Of a DNA stretch of 5,276 bases, positions 1 through 5,276 are shown in pieces (positions within the stretch are counted from its first letter, which is position 1; the number at the start of each line of letters is the position of its first letter). Position numbers and translations under genes: made by a program. A model generated the notes under the pieces. It searched no databases and was not told the origin of the DNA. It worked only from the letters and a program-made list of their open reading frames with translations. The DNA comes from a bacterium (GTDB lineage Bacteria > UBA9089 > CG2-30-40-21 > SBAY01): contig JBFLYA010000259.1 of assembly GCA_040757115.1 (NCBI GenBank), positions 1 through 5,276 on the forward strand, written 5' to 3'.

Positions 1-4
1 GGAT

Positions 5-1420
5 ATGAAAGAGGATAAATTCAGAGACGAATGTGGCATTTTTGGCGTTTATGGTCATCCAAAGGCAGGCAGATTAACATATCTTGGTATATTTGCCTTA
101 CAACACCGTGGACAAGAAAGTGCCGGGATTGTTACTTCAAATGGGAAGGAATTAATTCCTCATCGTGGAATGGGGCTGGTGACAGAAGTATTTAACACCC
201 CATCTCTCCGAGAATTACCTGGCAAAATAGCGATGGGGCATGTTAGATATTCTACGACTGGCGGTAGTCGAGCTGAAAATGCCCAACCACTGACGATATA
301 TTCTTCAAAAGGCCAATTAGCCATCGGACATAATGGTAACCTGGTTAATACTACACAGATACGCTCTAAATTAGGAAGAAAAGGGGCTACTTTTCAAACG
401 ACATCAGACTCAGAAGTTATTATCCAGCTTATCACCCATTCTAAAATGCCACAATTACATGATGCCATAAGAGATGCCCTGTCAAATGTTAAAGGGGCAT
501 ACTCGCTGTTATTAATGACCTCAGATGAATTAATTGGAATTCGTGACCCCTATGGAGTTAGACCGTTATGTATTGGCAAACTGGGAAAGGCATATATCTT
601 TGCTTCAGAAACCTGTGCCTTAGATTTAATTGGAGCGGAATATCTTCGTGATGTCGAACCTGGGGAAATGGTTGTTATCAATCGCAAAGGATTGAAATCT
701 TTACAGGCTATTCCTTCCTCTCAATGTGACCTCTTTGCTGAAGAAAAACTCCTGCCTAAAAAAGAGGCACAATGTATCTTTGAATTTATCTATTTTGCTC
801 GACCTGATAGTAAGGTCTTTGGTGAAAATGTCTATCTGATAAGAAAAGAATTAGGCAGACAATTAGCGAAAGAATATCCCATAGAAGCAGATGTAGTTAT
901 TCCCATTCCGGATTCAGGGGTATCGGCGGCATTGGGTTTTGCTGAAGAATCTAAAATTCCGTATCAATTAGGATTGATGCGTAATCACTATGTCGGCCGC
1001 ACATTTATTGACCCAAAACAATCAATTCGAGAATTAGGTGTCCAGATAAAATTAAATCCAGTGCGTGAAGTGATAGGAGATAAAAGAGTGGTTGTGATTG
1101 ATGATTCCATTGTTCGCGGAACTACCTGTCAGAAAATAATGAATCTGCTTCACAAGGCAGGTGTAAAAGAAATACATCTCCGCATAAGCTCCCCACCTAT
1201 CAGATTCCCTTGTGTTTATGGAATTGACACCCCAACGACAAAGGAATTAATCGCCGCAAATTACTCCCTTGAAGAAATAAAAAGATTTATGAATGTAGAT
1301 ACCCTGGGGTATTTAAGTATTGAGGGACTTCTAAGACCTATTGAAGATTCTATTAAAACTTTTTGTCTGGCTTGTTTCAATGGAAAGTATCCGATTAAAG
1401 GAAAAGGTAAGCCTTTTTAA
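5..1420 (+). CDS. purF: Amidophosphoribosyltransferase (glutamine PRPP amidotransferase)
   Basis: This cytosolic enzyme makes 5-phosphoribosylamine from PRPP and glutamine, the first committed step of de novo purine synthesis. The 471-aa length is normal for the Bacillus-type family. The N-terminal Ntn glutaminase domain covers about residues 10-235. A 9-residue propeptide (MKEDKFRDE) precedes nucleophile Cys10 (CGIFG). Further glutaminase motifs are QHRGQESAG (33-41), GHVRYSTTG (78-86), GHNGN (108-112) and SDSE (134-137). The phosphoribosyltransferase domain carries the PRPP loop VVVIDDSIVRGTT (362-374). Cys257, Cys403, Cys454 and Cys457 (CLAC) match the four ligands of the structural 4Fe-4S cluster known in B. 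subtilis PurF, so this is the iron-sulfur type and not the cluster-free E. coli type. The propeptide supports the ATG at 5; only four bases of upstream sequence are visible, so RBS and promoter cannot be judged. The TPR gene follows 34 bp after the stop. No break or missing key residue is seen. Confidence 0.97.
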   Translation: MKEDKFRDECGIFGVYGHPKAGRLTYLGIFALQHRGQESAGIVTSNGKELIPHRGMGLVTEVFNTPSLRELPGKIAMGHVRYSTTGGSRAENAQPLTIYSSKGQLAIGHNGNLVNTTQIRSKLGRKGATFQTTSDSEVIIQLITHSKMPQLHDAIRDALSNVKGAYSLLLMTSDELIGIRDPYGVRPLCIGKLGKAYIFASETCALDLIGAEYLRDVEPGEMVVINRKGLKSLQAIPSSQCDLFAEEKLLPKKEAQCIFEFIYFARPDSKVFGENVYLIRKELGRQLAKEYPIEADVVIPIPDSGVSAALGFAEESKIPYQLGLMRNHYVGRTFIDPKQSIRELGVQIKLNPVREVIGDKRVVVIDDSIVRGTTCQKIMNLLHKAGVKEIHLRISSPPIRFPCVYGIDTPTTKELIAANYSLEEIKRFMNVDTLGYLSIEGLLRPIEDSIKTFCLACFNGKYPIKGKGKPF

Positions 1421-1454
1421 TGCTACCTGATTTCCATTACACATAACCTCAACG

Positions 1455-2462
1455 GTGTCTTACAGATTAAAAGAAATGATGAGGATTGAGATAAATGATA
1501 AGGGAATAAAATTAAATATGCTCTGGTTAAAATCTACGATTGGTTGGGATGATGTCCTTGGGCTTACGACTGAATATGACCAACGATCAGGACGGTTTAT
1601 AACCACCATTACCACATCCGAGGTTAATATTACGGATATTTATCGGCCTGTATTTGATTCAAACACAAAAGGATATTGTCAAATTTTACATCAAATCCTG
1701 AATAATTCGCCTAATGCCACGATAGATTTAACTACAGAAATCTTTGCCAATTTTCCTGACCCAGCCCTTAATGATGAAAAGGAGTATAGAGATAGATTAG
1801 GCTATAACCCGGCTGATGTTATCTCACGGTTGAATTTAGCCTATATTTATCTTCAGCAAGTTGAATTAAAAAAAGCCATAAAACAACTTAAGGAAGTCAT
1901 CAGGCAACTTTCGACTAATTTTGAGGCATATTTTGTGCTTGGTTGCATCTTTTTAATTAAAAAATCCGAAAAAAAGGCAATAATCTTTTTTGAGCAAGCA
2001 TTTCAGTATAACCCCAATCATCTGACGAACAAAAGATATTTATCACGGGCATATTTTTTGAATGGTAAAACAGCCAGAGCAATTACCTTACTTGAAAATA
2101 ATATTAAAATAGACCCTTACCATTTTGAATCTTATATAGACCTTTGCGAAAATCTTGTTGCGACGAATAAATATGACCAGGCTCTGGCTAAATTGAAAGA
2201 GGTTGCAGAAGCAATAAATAATTATCGTCAAAGGGCGAAAGAGGAATTCCCCCCTGCTGAATTAGTTAGGTTAAAAAGAATTGAGAAGACCATTGAAGAA
2301 AAATCAGGTTATGTGGAAAGGATTAAAACAGATACATCTTTCCGGAGAAAAATAAAGGCAAAGAATATGTCCATAAAAATATTAACTATCCTGGCGATTA
2401 TTGGGATGATAATTTCAATCCTGATGAAGATAATAGAGATATTCTTCCATTCACTTCCTTAA
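1455..2462 (+). CDS. Tail-anchored TPR-repeat protein with N-terminal beta-rich domain
   Basis: I recognise no specific family; the function is unknown. The product is up to 335 aa. Residues about 8-85 alternate short beta-like stretches (RIEINDKGIKL, STIGWDDVLGL, FITTITTSEVNI) and end in a helix; this resembles a small PH-like fold, but that is inference. Residues about 118-256 form four consecutive TPR-like 34-residue units (118-154, 155-188, 189-222, 223-256) with typical A-Y and A-I/L positions, suggesting a protein-interaction scaffold. A charged, helix-prone stretch follows (257-303, possibly coiled coil). One hydrophobic segment at about 307-328 ends seven residues before the C-terminus, so the protein is probably tail-anchored with its TPRs in the cytoplasm; there is no signal peptide. 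The open frame begins at GTG 1455, which has no Shine-Dalgarno; ATG 1476 or 1479, behind a weak AAAAGAA purine run, is the likelier start. It lies 34 bp after purF and may be cotranscribed with it. Confidence 0.8.
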   Translation: MSYRLKEMMRIEINDKGIKLNMLWLKSTIGWDDVLGLTTEYDQRSGRFITTITTSEVNITDIYRPVFDSNTKGYCQILHQILNNSPNATIDLTTEIFANFPDPALNDEKEYRDRLGYNPADVISRLNLAYIYLQQVELKKAIKQLKEVIRQLSTNFEAYFVLGCIFLIKKSEKKAIIFFEQAFQYNPNHLTNKRYLSRAYFLNGKTARAITLLENNIKIDPYHFESYIDLCENLVATNKYDQALAKLKEVAEAINNYRQRAKEEFPPAELVRLKRIEKTIEEKSGYVERIKTDTSFRRKIKAKNMSIKILTILAIIGMIISILMKIIEIFFHSLP

Positions 2463-2487
2463 TCTCAGCCTGATAGTTCCCACGAAT

Positions 2488-3378
2488 TCAATCTTGAAGA
2501 GGCACTATTCTTCTGTATGCCTCAAGATATTTTTCAGAGGTCTTTTTTATTATGCTATCTGGAAGTGTTGGGGCAGGGGGATTTTTATCCCAGTTGATTT
2601 TTTCTAAGTAATCTCGGACAAATTGTTTATCAAAACTTACCTGAGCTCTACCTGAACAATAATCATCCATTGTCCAAAAACGGGATGAATCAGATGTCAA
2701 AAGTTCATCTATCAAAATAATTTTATCTTCACAAATTCCAAACTCAAATTTCGTATCAGCCAGGATTAGTCCTTTTGCCTCTAACTCGTTACTGGCTAAT
2801 TCAAAAATCTTCAAACTTATCTCTTTTAAATATTTTGTCGTGTCAACTCCAACCATATCCTGGACATCCATCTCAGTTATATTAATATCATGTCCAAATG
2901 TTGCCTTTGTGGCTGGAGTAAAGATAGGTTCAGGTAATTTTGCGGATTCTGTAAGTCCTGTTGGCAGTTCAACTCCGCAGACAGATTGGGTTTGTTGATA
3001 TTCCTTCCAGCCTGAACCACTTAAATATCCCCGCACGACACACTCTACTGGTAATGGTTTCGCCTTTTTGACTAACATTGACCTTCCGGATAATAAATGC
3101 TTATAGGGAAAGAATTCTCCTGAAAATTTTTCTACATCGCCGGTAATTAAATGATTGTTGATAACATCCTTTGTCCGATTAAACCAATATAAAGAGAGGG
3201 CAGTCAACACTTTACCTTTATGTGGGATACCATTTGGCAGAATGACATCAAAGGCTGAAATTCTATCCGTGGCGATGATTAGAAGTTTACCATCAAATTC
3301 ATAAATATCCCTCACCTTACCCTTAGAATAAGATTTTAAGTCTTTTAAATCAGTTTCCAAAATTATCAGTTCTTCCAT
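2488..3378 (-). CDS. purC: Phosphoribosylaminoimidazole-succinocarboxamide synthase (SAICAR synthetase), long form
   Basis: This soluble enzyme joins CAIR and aspartate with ATP to give SAICAR in de novo purine synthesis. The 296-aa product has the family's motifs in order: GKVRDIYE (20-27, nucleotide-binding strand), TDRISAFD (37-44), VECVVRGYLSGSGWKEY (111-127), PIFTPATKA (151-159), ILADTKFEFG (205-214) and DELLTSDSSRFW (224-235). The length and the GYLSGSGW insert match the roughly 300-aa form typified by yeast Ade1, found in many bacteria, and not the roughly 240-aa E. coli/B. subtilis form. The ATG at 3378 has a good Shine-Dalgarno (GAGGTGA, 7 nt upstream). It converges on the TPR gene with a 25-bp gap. 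Upstream, the inverted-repeat cassette ends only 32 bp before the start codon, so its promoter is either inside the cassette or beyond it; I see no convincing -35/-10 pair. No lesions are seen. Confidence 0.97.
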   Translation of the reverse strand: MEELIILETDLKDLKSYSKGKVRDIYEFDGKLLIIATDRISAFDVILPNGIPHKGKVLTALSLYWFNRTKDVINNHLITGDVEKFSGEFFPYKHLLSGRSMLVKKAKPLPVECVVRGYLSGSGWKEYQQTQSVCGVELPTGLTESAKLPEPIFTPATKATFGHDINITEMDVQDMVGVDTTKYLKEISLKIFELASNELEAKGLILADTKFEFGICEDKIILIDELLTSDSSRFWTMDDYCSGRAQVSFDKQFVRDYLEKINWDKNPPAPTLPDSIIKKTSEKYLEAYRRIVPLQD

Positions 3379-3385
3379 TTCTCAT

Positions 3386-3392
3386 TCACCTC
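3386..3392 (-). promoter_or_regulatory. Shine-Dalgarno of purC
   Basis: On the minus strand this reads GAGGTGA, a strong match to the anti-Shine-Dalgarno sequence, 7 nt before the purC ATG. It fixes that start. An ATG immediately after it (GTGAATGAG) is out of frame with purC. Confidence 0.85.
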
Positions 3393-3410
3393 AATTCCCT
3401 TATTTTGGAT

Positions 3411-3450
3411 TTTGTAACCGTTCACCGCAAGATGCCACAGAGACGCAGAG
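3411..3450 (+). repeat. Left inverted-repeat arm of the GxxExxY cassette
   Basis: It contains TTTGTAACCGTTCA (3411-3424), then ACCGCA, a short spacer, and CAGAGACGCAGAG (3438-3450). Its outer edge is 32 bp from the purC start codon, so the arm forms the purC upstream region. The GxxExxY frame remnant ends 7 bp inside the arm. Confidence 0.8.
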
Positions 3451-3457
3451 AAGAAAA

Positions 3458-3672
3458 TTAAAATTTATGGACGATACGCTTTAGTCACAATCTAATCTAA
3501 CTCCTTTGTATCTTACAGGTAATTCAACCTGCCTTTTAAAATGTAACCCTAATATTGATAACTCATAACATAAACATTCTTCATAGGCAGATTCCAACAA
3601 ACCTGCTCCCAATGTTTTATGTATTTCAATGGCTGCACCAATAATCTTTTCTGTTATCTGATTTATTTCCAT
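3458..3672 (-). pseudogene. GxxExxY protein (PD-(D/E)XK-like) remnant with internal deletion
   Basis: The ATG at 3672 opens 63 codons ending at TAA 3481-3483. The product clearly matches the N-terminal half of GxxExxY proteins (Pfam PDDEXK_3 as I recall): [29 protein letters not shown], with the name-giving motif at Gly24, Glu27 and Tyr30, then [17 protein letters not shown]. Full members are about 120-130 aa; the second half, with the presumed nuclease Asp and ExK residues, is missing. One base out of frame, minus-strand codons 3484-3461 read LKRIVHKF followed by TAA at 3460-3458, which resembles the usual C-terminal tail (IKRIV-type) of the family. I infer an internal deletion of roughly 55-60 codons plus a frame change between LDC and IKRIV, leaving both ends. 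The 63-aa frame could still be translated, but no strong Shine-Dalgarno precedes the ATG (AGAGAAGAT lies close upstream). Catalytic activity is very unlikely. The function of even intact members is uncertain. Confidence 0.8.
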
Positions 3673-3685
3673 ATCTTCTCTGTTC

Positions 3686-3727
3686 CTCTGCGTCTCTGCG
3701 GTAAAGGACCACCTGAACGGTTACAAA
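3686..3727 (-). repeat. Right inverted-repeat arm of the GxxExxY cassette
   Basis: Read on the minus strand from the outer edge, it gives TTTGTAACCGTTCA (3727-3714), an 11-bp non-matching insert, then ACCGCAGAGACGCAGAG down to 3686. It mirrors the left arm and lies 30 bp downstream of the exchanger stop codon and 13 bp before the GxxExxY start. Confidence 0.8.
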
Positions 3728-3728
3728 T

Positions 3729-3742
3729 ATCAAAAATCAAAA
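3729..3742. repeat. Two copies of heptamer ATCAAAA beside the cassette
   Basis: ATCAAAA occurs twice in tandem (3729-3735, 3736-3742), or TTTTGAT read on the minus strand. It directly abuts the outer right arm of the cassette. The tract is short and low-complexity, so it may be chance. I list it because longer 7-bp-period repeats occur at the right end of the window. Confidence 0.4.
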
Positions 3743-3757
3743 GTCTAAACTACACAT

Positions 3758-4954
3758 TTACCCCTTCCGTTTAATTAATAATCCTTCCACAATCAACGAA
3801 AGCAAACCTTTTAATCGCGTCTTATCTTTAACTAAAATAAAAATGGTTAAGATTAAATAAAGGAAACTATAAATCAACCGTATTTCTTTTGAAGGGAGTA
3901 GTAATTGAGTAAAAAACAGGATGAATATAATCAACGCCTCTTTTACCGACAGATGGAGATTAACCAGAATTGAGACTGCAAAGGCAGACTGTGCCGCGGT
4001 AAGGAATATCTCTTCTCTTTGTCGGTCATCTATGCACATCAATTCTATCTTCCCACTGGAGATACAGAAAATAACCGGTATTAGTCCAACAAGGAGTGTC
4101 CATTGATTTACTTTGGAGGAGATTAAAGTTCCTAATCCCATGGTAGGTTGTGCTTTGAGGACAAACAAAGAAGCGGCAATAAGCTCAGGCGCCTCAGAGG
4201 CAAGTGGGGCTATCCATTGGACAAGGATAAACTCTTCTATCTTAAAGATTCTACCTGTAGTAATTAATCCCTCGGCAAAAGGTTTTGCGGAAATGAAAAT
4301 AAGAAATCCCGCATATAAAAATAAGGAGATAACTGTTATTCGTCTTGTCGTCTGAGGAAGATTACCAATATTTTCTGGCACACCAATGAGTTCTGGTTCG
4401 ATTATTTTTGCCCTGGCGGCTGAGGTGATATACAGGACAAACAGTAATACAAAAATTATCGCATCAAATATAGCTAAAGAGCCTTTAATAGGAATAATAA
4501 AAGAATACAAAGTCGCCATACACAGATATGATAACTCTATTTTATGTGATTCTTCCAATTCAATACCTGGAGCCTTTTTCGTTATCCAGTAAAGGATGAC
4601 AACAAGAGACCAACCACATCCTATTAAGAGTCGATTGGCGCCGGTCATATTTGCGGTGGCATACGGAATATAAGATGGATTTTTCCCTCCCATCCATGTA
4701 AAATACATATCCACGGCGTATTCAGGCAAGACGGCGATTAAGGCTAAAAAGGCTAAGGCTAAAACCTGGGAGACATCTTTTTGAGCGGATTCAGATGCCC
4801 AGCAGAGTAAAAATGCCGCACAGACAATTCCTATGCCGGAAAGACACACGGTCAAAATCGAATAGACTTCCCAATCCCAGCCTGAAATTCTTAAGATTAC
4901 CCAAATTATAGGCAGACAAATTGTGCCCCAGAGTATAAACCAATTTCTTTTCAT
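3758..4954 (-). CDS. CaCA-family sodium/calcium exchanger-like membrane protein
   Basis: This is a 398-aa polytopic inner-membrane protein with about 11 hydrophobic segments (roughly 6-23, 31-53, 64-85, 104-125, 141-156, 159-179, 206-223, 240-265, 274-299, 318-333, 337-377) in two halves. CaCA exchangers carry two related alpha repeats with acidic and Asn/Ser ion ligands. Here alpha-1 is about 64-120 (LIAVLPEYAVDMYF with Glu78, then ANMTGANRLLIG with Asn107). Alpha-2 is about 246-292 (IAPLASEAPELIAAS with Glu254/Glu257, then TLISSKVNQWTLLVG with Asn283). A hydrophilic loop at about 180-203 separates the halves. The family usually moves Ca2+ out of the cytoplasm against Na+ or H+; the ion here is not determined. 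The alpha repeats are divergent: SKVNQW replaces the common GSN pattern. The length is somewhat above the roughly 320-aa YrbG type. A good AGGAG lies 5 nt before ATG 4954. The gene is co-directional with purC but 379 bp from it. Confidence 0.82.
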   Translation of the reverse strand: MKRNWFILWGTICLPIIWVILRISGWDWEVYSILTVCLSGIGIVCAAFLLCWASESAQKDVSQVLALAFLALIAVLPEYAVDMYFTWMGGKNPSYIPYATANMTGANRLLIGCGWSLVVILYWITKKAPGIELEESHKIELSYLCMATLYSFIIPIKGSLAIFDAIIFVLLFVLYITSAARAKIIEPELIGVPENIGNLPQTTRRITVISLFLYAGFLIFISAKPFAEGLITTGRIFKIEEFILVQWIAPLASEAPELIAASLFVLKAQPTMGLGTLISSKVNQWTLLVGLIPVIFCISSGKIELMCIDDRQREEIFLTAAQSAFAVSILVNLHLSVKEALIIFILFFTQLLLPSKEIRLIYSFLYLILTIFILVKDKTRLKGLLSLIVEGLLIKRKG

Positions 4955-4955
4955 A

Positions 4956-4964
4956 CCTTCTCCT
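4956..4964 (-). promoter_or_regulatory. Shine-Dalgarno of the exchanger gene
   Basis: The minus strand reads AGGAGAAGG directly before the ATG at 4954 (core AGGAG 5 nt away), which fixes the start. It overlaps the start of CCTGAAAATAG (4962-4972), the motif that also borders the second repeat element, so the repeat edge reaches into the ribosome-binding region. Confidence 0.8.
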
Positions 4965-5046
4965 GAAAATAGTTAATTAGAGATTAGAGAATTAGTGAAT
5001 TAGAACCTGCACTTTTGCTAATCTCTAATCTCTATGCTCAATTTTC
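4965..5046. repeat. Heptamer-based inverted repeat element 1 (TTAGAGA hairpin)
   Basis: The left arm is TTAGAGA twice (4977-4990), then the looser copies ATTAGTGA and ATTAGAA. The right arm at 5018-5034 reads CTAATCTCTAATCTCTA. Thirteen bases (4978-4990) pair perfectly with 5022-5034; A4991 is bulged, then TTAG (4992-4995) pairs with CTAA (5018-5021), closing a 22-nt loop. Outer GAAAAT (4965-4970) also pairs with ATTTTC (5041-5046). The stem is AT-rich with no clear following T-run, so it is not a typical terminator. It sits in the 5' leader region of the exchanger gene. Confidence 0.75.
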
Positions 5047-5047
5047 C

Positions 5048-5159
5048 CCTGAAAATAGGAAGTAGAAAGTAGAGAGTAGAGAGTAGAAAGTAAAGAAAAC
5101 ATCACTCCTCACGCCTATCTCCTTACCTCCCATCTTCTATCTCCTACCTACTATTTTCA
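5048..5159. repeat. Heptamer-based inverted repeat element 2 (GTAGARA / YYTAYCT arms)
   Basis: The left arm has five 7-bp units from 5062 to 5096: GTAGAAA, GTAGAGA, GTAGAGA, GTAGAAA, GTAAAGA. The right arm (5114-5156) is a pyrimidine-rich series of the same period: CCTATCT, CCTTACCT (8 bp), CCCATCT, TCTATCT, CCTACCT, ACTATTT. Its complement resembles the left arm. The edges are TGAAAATAG (5050-5058) and its complement CTATTTTCA (5151-5159). Pairing would be imperfect because the units have drifted. Strand asymmetry is strong: purines on the left, pyrimidines on the right. Confidence 0.7.
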
Positions 5160-5223
5160 TCGTCCTCGTATAATATATATTGTTGGTCATTTTGAATGCC
5201 ACAATCCTAATTCCTTATTAAAG

Positions 5224-5246
5224 CCCCCAAGATTGGGGGGTGGGGG
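5224..5246. repeat. CCCCCAA/TTGGGGG hairpin followed by a second G-run
   Basis: CCCCCAA (5224-5230) and TTGGGGG (5233-5239) form a perfect 7-bp inverted repeat around GA; a real hairpin would open to a four-base loop. The G-run (5235-5240) is followed by T and five more G (5242-5246). On the minus strand the stem is followed by CTTTAATAAG, which is too weak a T-tract for a confident terminator. It may be part of a dispersed repeat or a terminator for a gene to the right of the window. Confidence 0.5.
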
Positions 5247-5276
5247 TTGAAAATAAAATTAAAAAATTAATTATTA

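Larger units (their letters stand above)
3411..3727. mobile_element. 317-bp inverted-repeat-bounded cassette carrying a GxxExxY gene remnant
   Basis: The outer ends are a perfect 14-bp inverted repeat (TTTGTAACCGTTCA at 3411-3424, its complement at 3714-3727). Inside it lies a second perfect 13-bp inverted pair (CAGAGACGCAGAG at 3438-3450, complement at 3686-3698). Between the arms is only a decayed GxxExxY gene, with no transposase. The arms carry different small insertions: about 7 bp (AGATGCC) on the left and about 11 bp on the right between the outer and inner motifs. Just outside, both sides have similar T-rich sequence (TTTTGGAT and TTTTTGATA), so the repeat may extend imperfectly to about 22 bp. 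From general knowledge, GCAGAGACGCAGAG-like sequences recur around GxxExxY genes in varied bacteria. I infer a small non-autonomous dispersed element. No clear target-site duplication is seen. Confidence 0.6.
4955..5276. other. 322-bp non-coding region upstream of the exchanger gene
   Basis: No credible gene is seen on either strand. From left to right it holds the exchanger Shine-Dalgarno, a TTAGAGA heptamer hairpin, a purine/pyrimidine heptamer inverted-repeat pair, an AT-rich stretch with TATAAT at 5169-5174 (no good -35), a CCCCCAA/TTGGGGG hairpin and an AT-rich end. The exchanger's promoter should lie here, but I could not place it with confidence. Confidence 0.75.

Noticed and set aside
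2463-2487. Bidirectional terminator between the TPR gene and purC
   Set aside because: The 25-bp gap has no inverted repeat and no T-run on either strand.
3379-3440. purC promoter (TTGCGG, 18-bp spacer, AAAATA)
   Set aside because: Both hexamers match the consensus poorly and lie partly within the cassette arm.
3921-4592. Three plus-strand open frames (3921-4106, 4113-4355, 4386-4592)
   Set aside because: They lie wholly antisense to the exchanger gene, which has clear membrane-protein coding character and a good Shine-Dalgarno. The antisense products resemble no family.
4965-5159. CRISPR array
   Set aside because: The units are 7 bp, contiguous and degenerate, with no 20-40 bp repeats or unique spacers.
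5169-5174. TATAAT as a plus-strand -10 box
   Set aside because: The region 17 bp upstream (5146-5151, ACCTAC) has no resemblance to a -35 box and lies in the pyrimidine heptamer array. The surrounding TATATAT makes a chance match likely.
5169-5210. Minus-strand promoter (TTCAAA, 17-bp spacer, TTATAC) for the exchanger gene
   Set aside because: The position is plausible, but both boxes are weak and the AT-rich context gives several equal alternatives.

Overview
The window is AT-rich bacterial DNA with closely packed genes. It looks like a chromosomal stretch from a poorly characterised, possibly uncultured bacterium: two de novo purine genes of recognisable families sit beside family-level-only membrane proteins, and the gaps hold short tandem and inverted repeats. 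No rRNA, tRNA, CRISPR, phage or conjugation genes were seen, so the lineage cannot be fixed from this sequence.

Layout. Positions 5-1420 (+) encode PurF, the glutamine amidotransferase of the first committed purine step, with an intact propeptide/Cys nucleophile, PRPP loop and four iron-sulfur cysteines. A tail-anchored TPR protein follows at 1455-2462 (+; the true start is probably 1476 or 1479). Converging on it from the minus strand, only 25 bp away, is purC (2488-3378), the long (about 300 aa) form of SAICAR synthetase. Upstream of purC on the minus strand lies a 317-bp cassette (3411-3727) bounded by a perfect 14-bp inverted repeat. It holds a decayed GxxExxY gene whose middle has been deleted. 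Further upstream is a CaCA-family sodium/calcium exchanger-like membrane protein (3758-4954, minus). The last 322 bp (4955-5276) are non-coding and contain two tandem, mirror-organised elements built from degenerate 7-bp repeats, then a C-run/G-run hairpin.

How it fits together. PurF and PurC act in the same pathway (steps 1 and 7-8 of IMP synthesis) but are on opposite strands, so they are linked by position and not by one operon. The exchanger, the GxxExxY remnant and purC are co-directional, but the inverted-repeat cassette lies in the 379-bp gap between exchanger and purC and forms the immediate upstream region of purC. The most interesting material is this cassette and the heptamer-based inverted repeats upstream of the exchanger. 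Both look like dispersed, probably multicopy, small elements.
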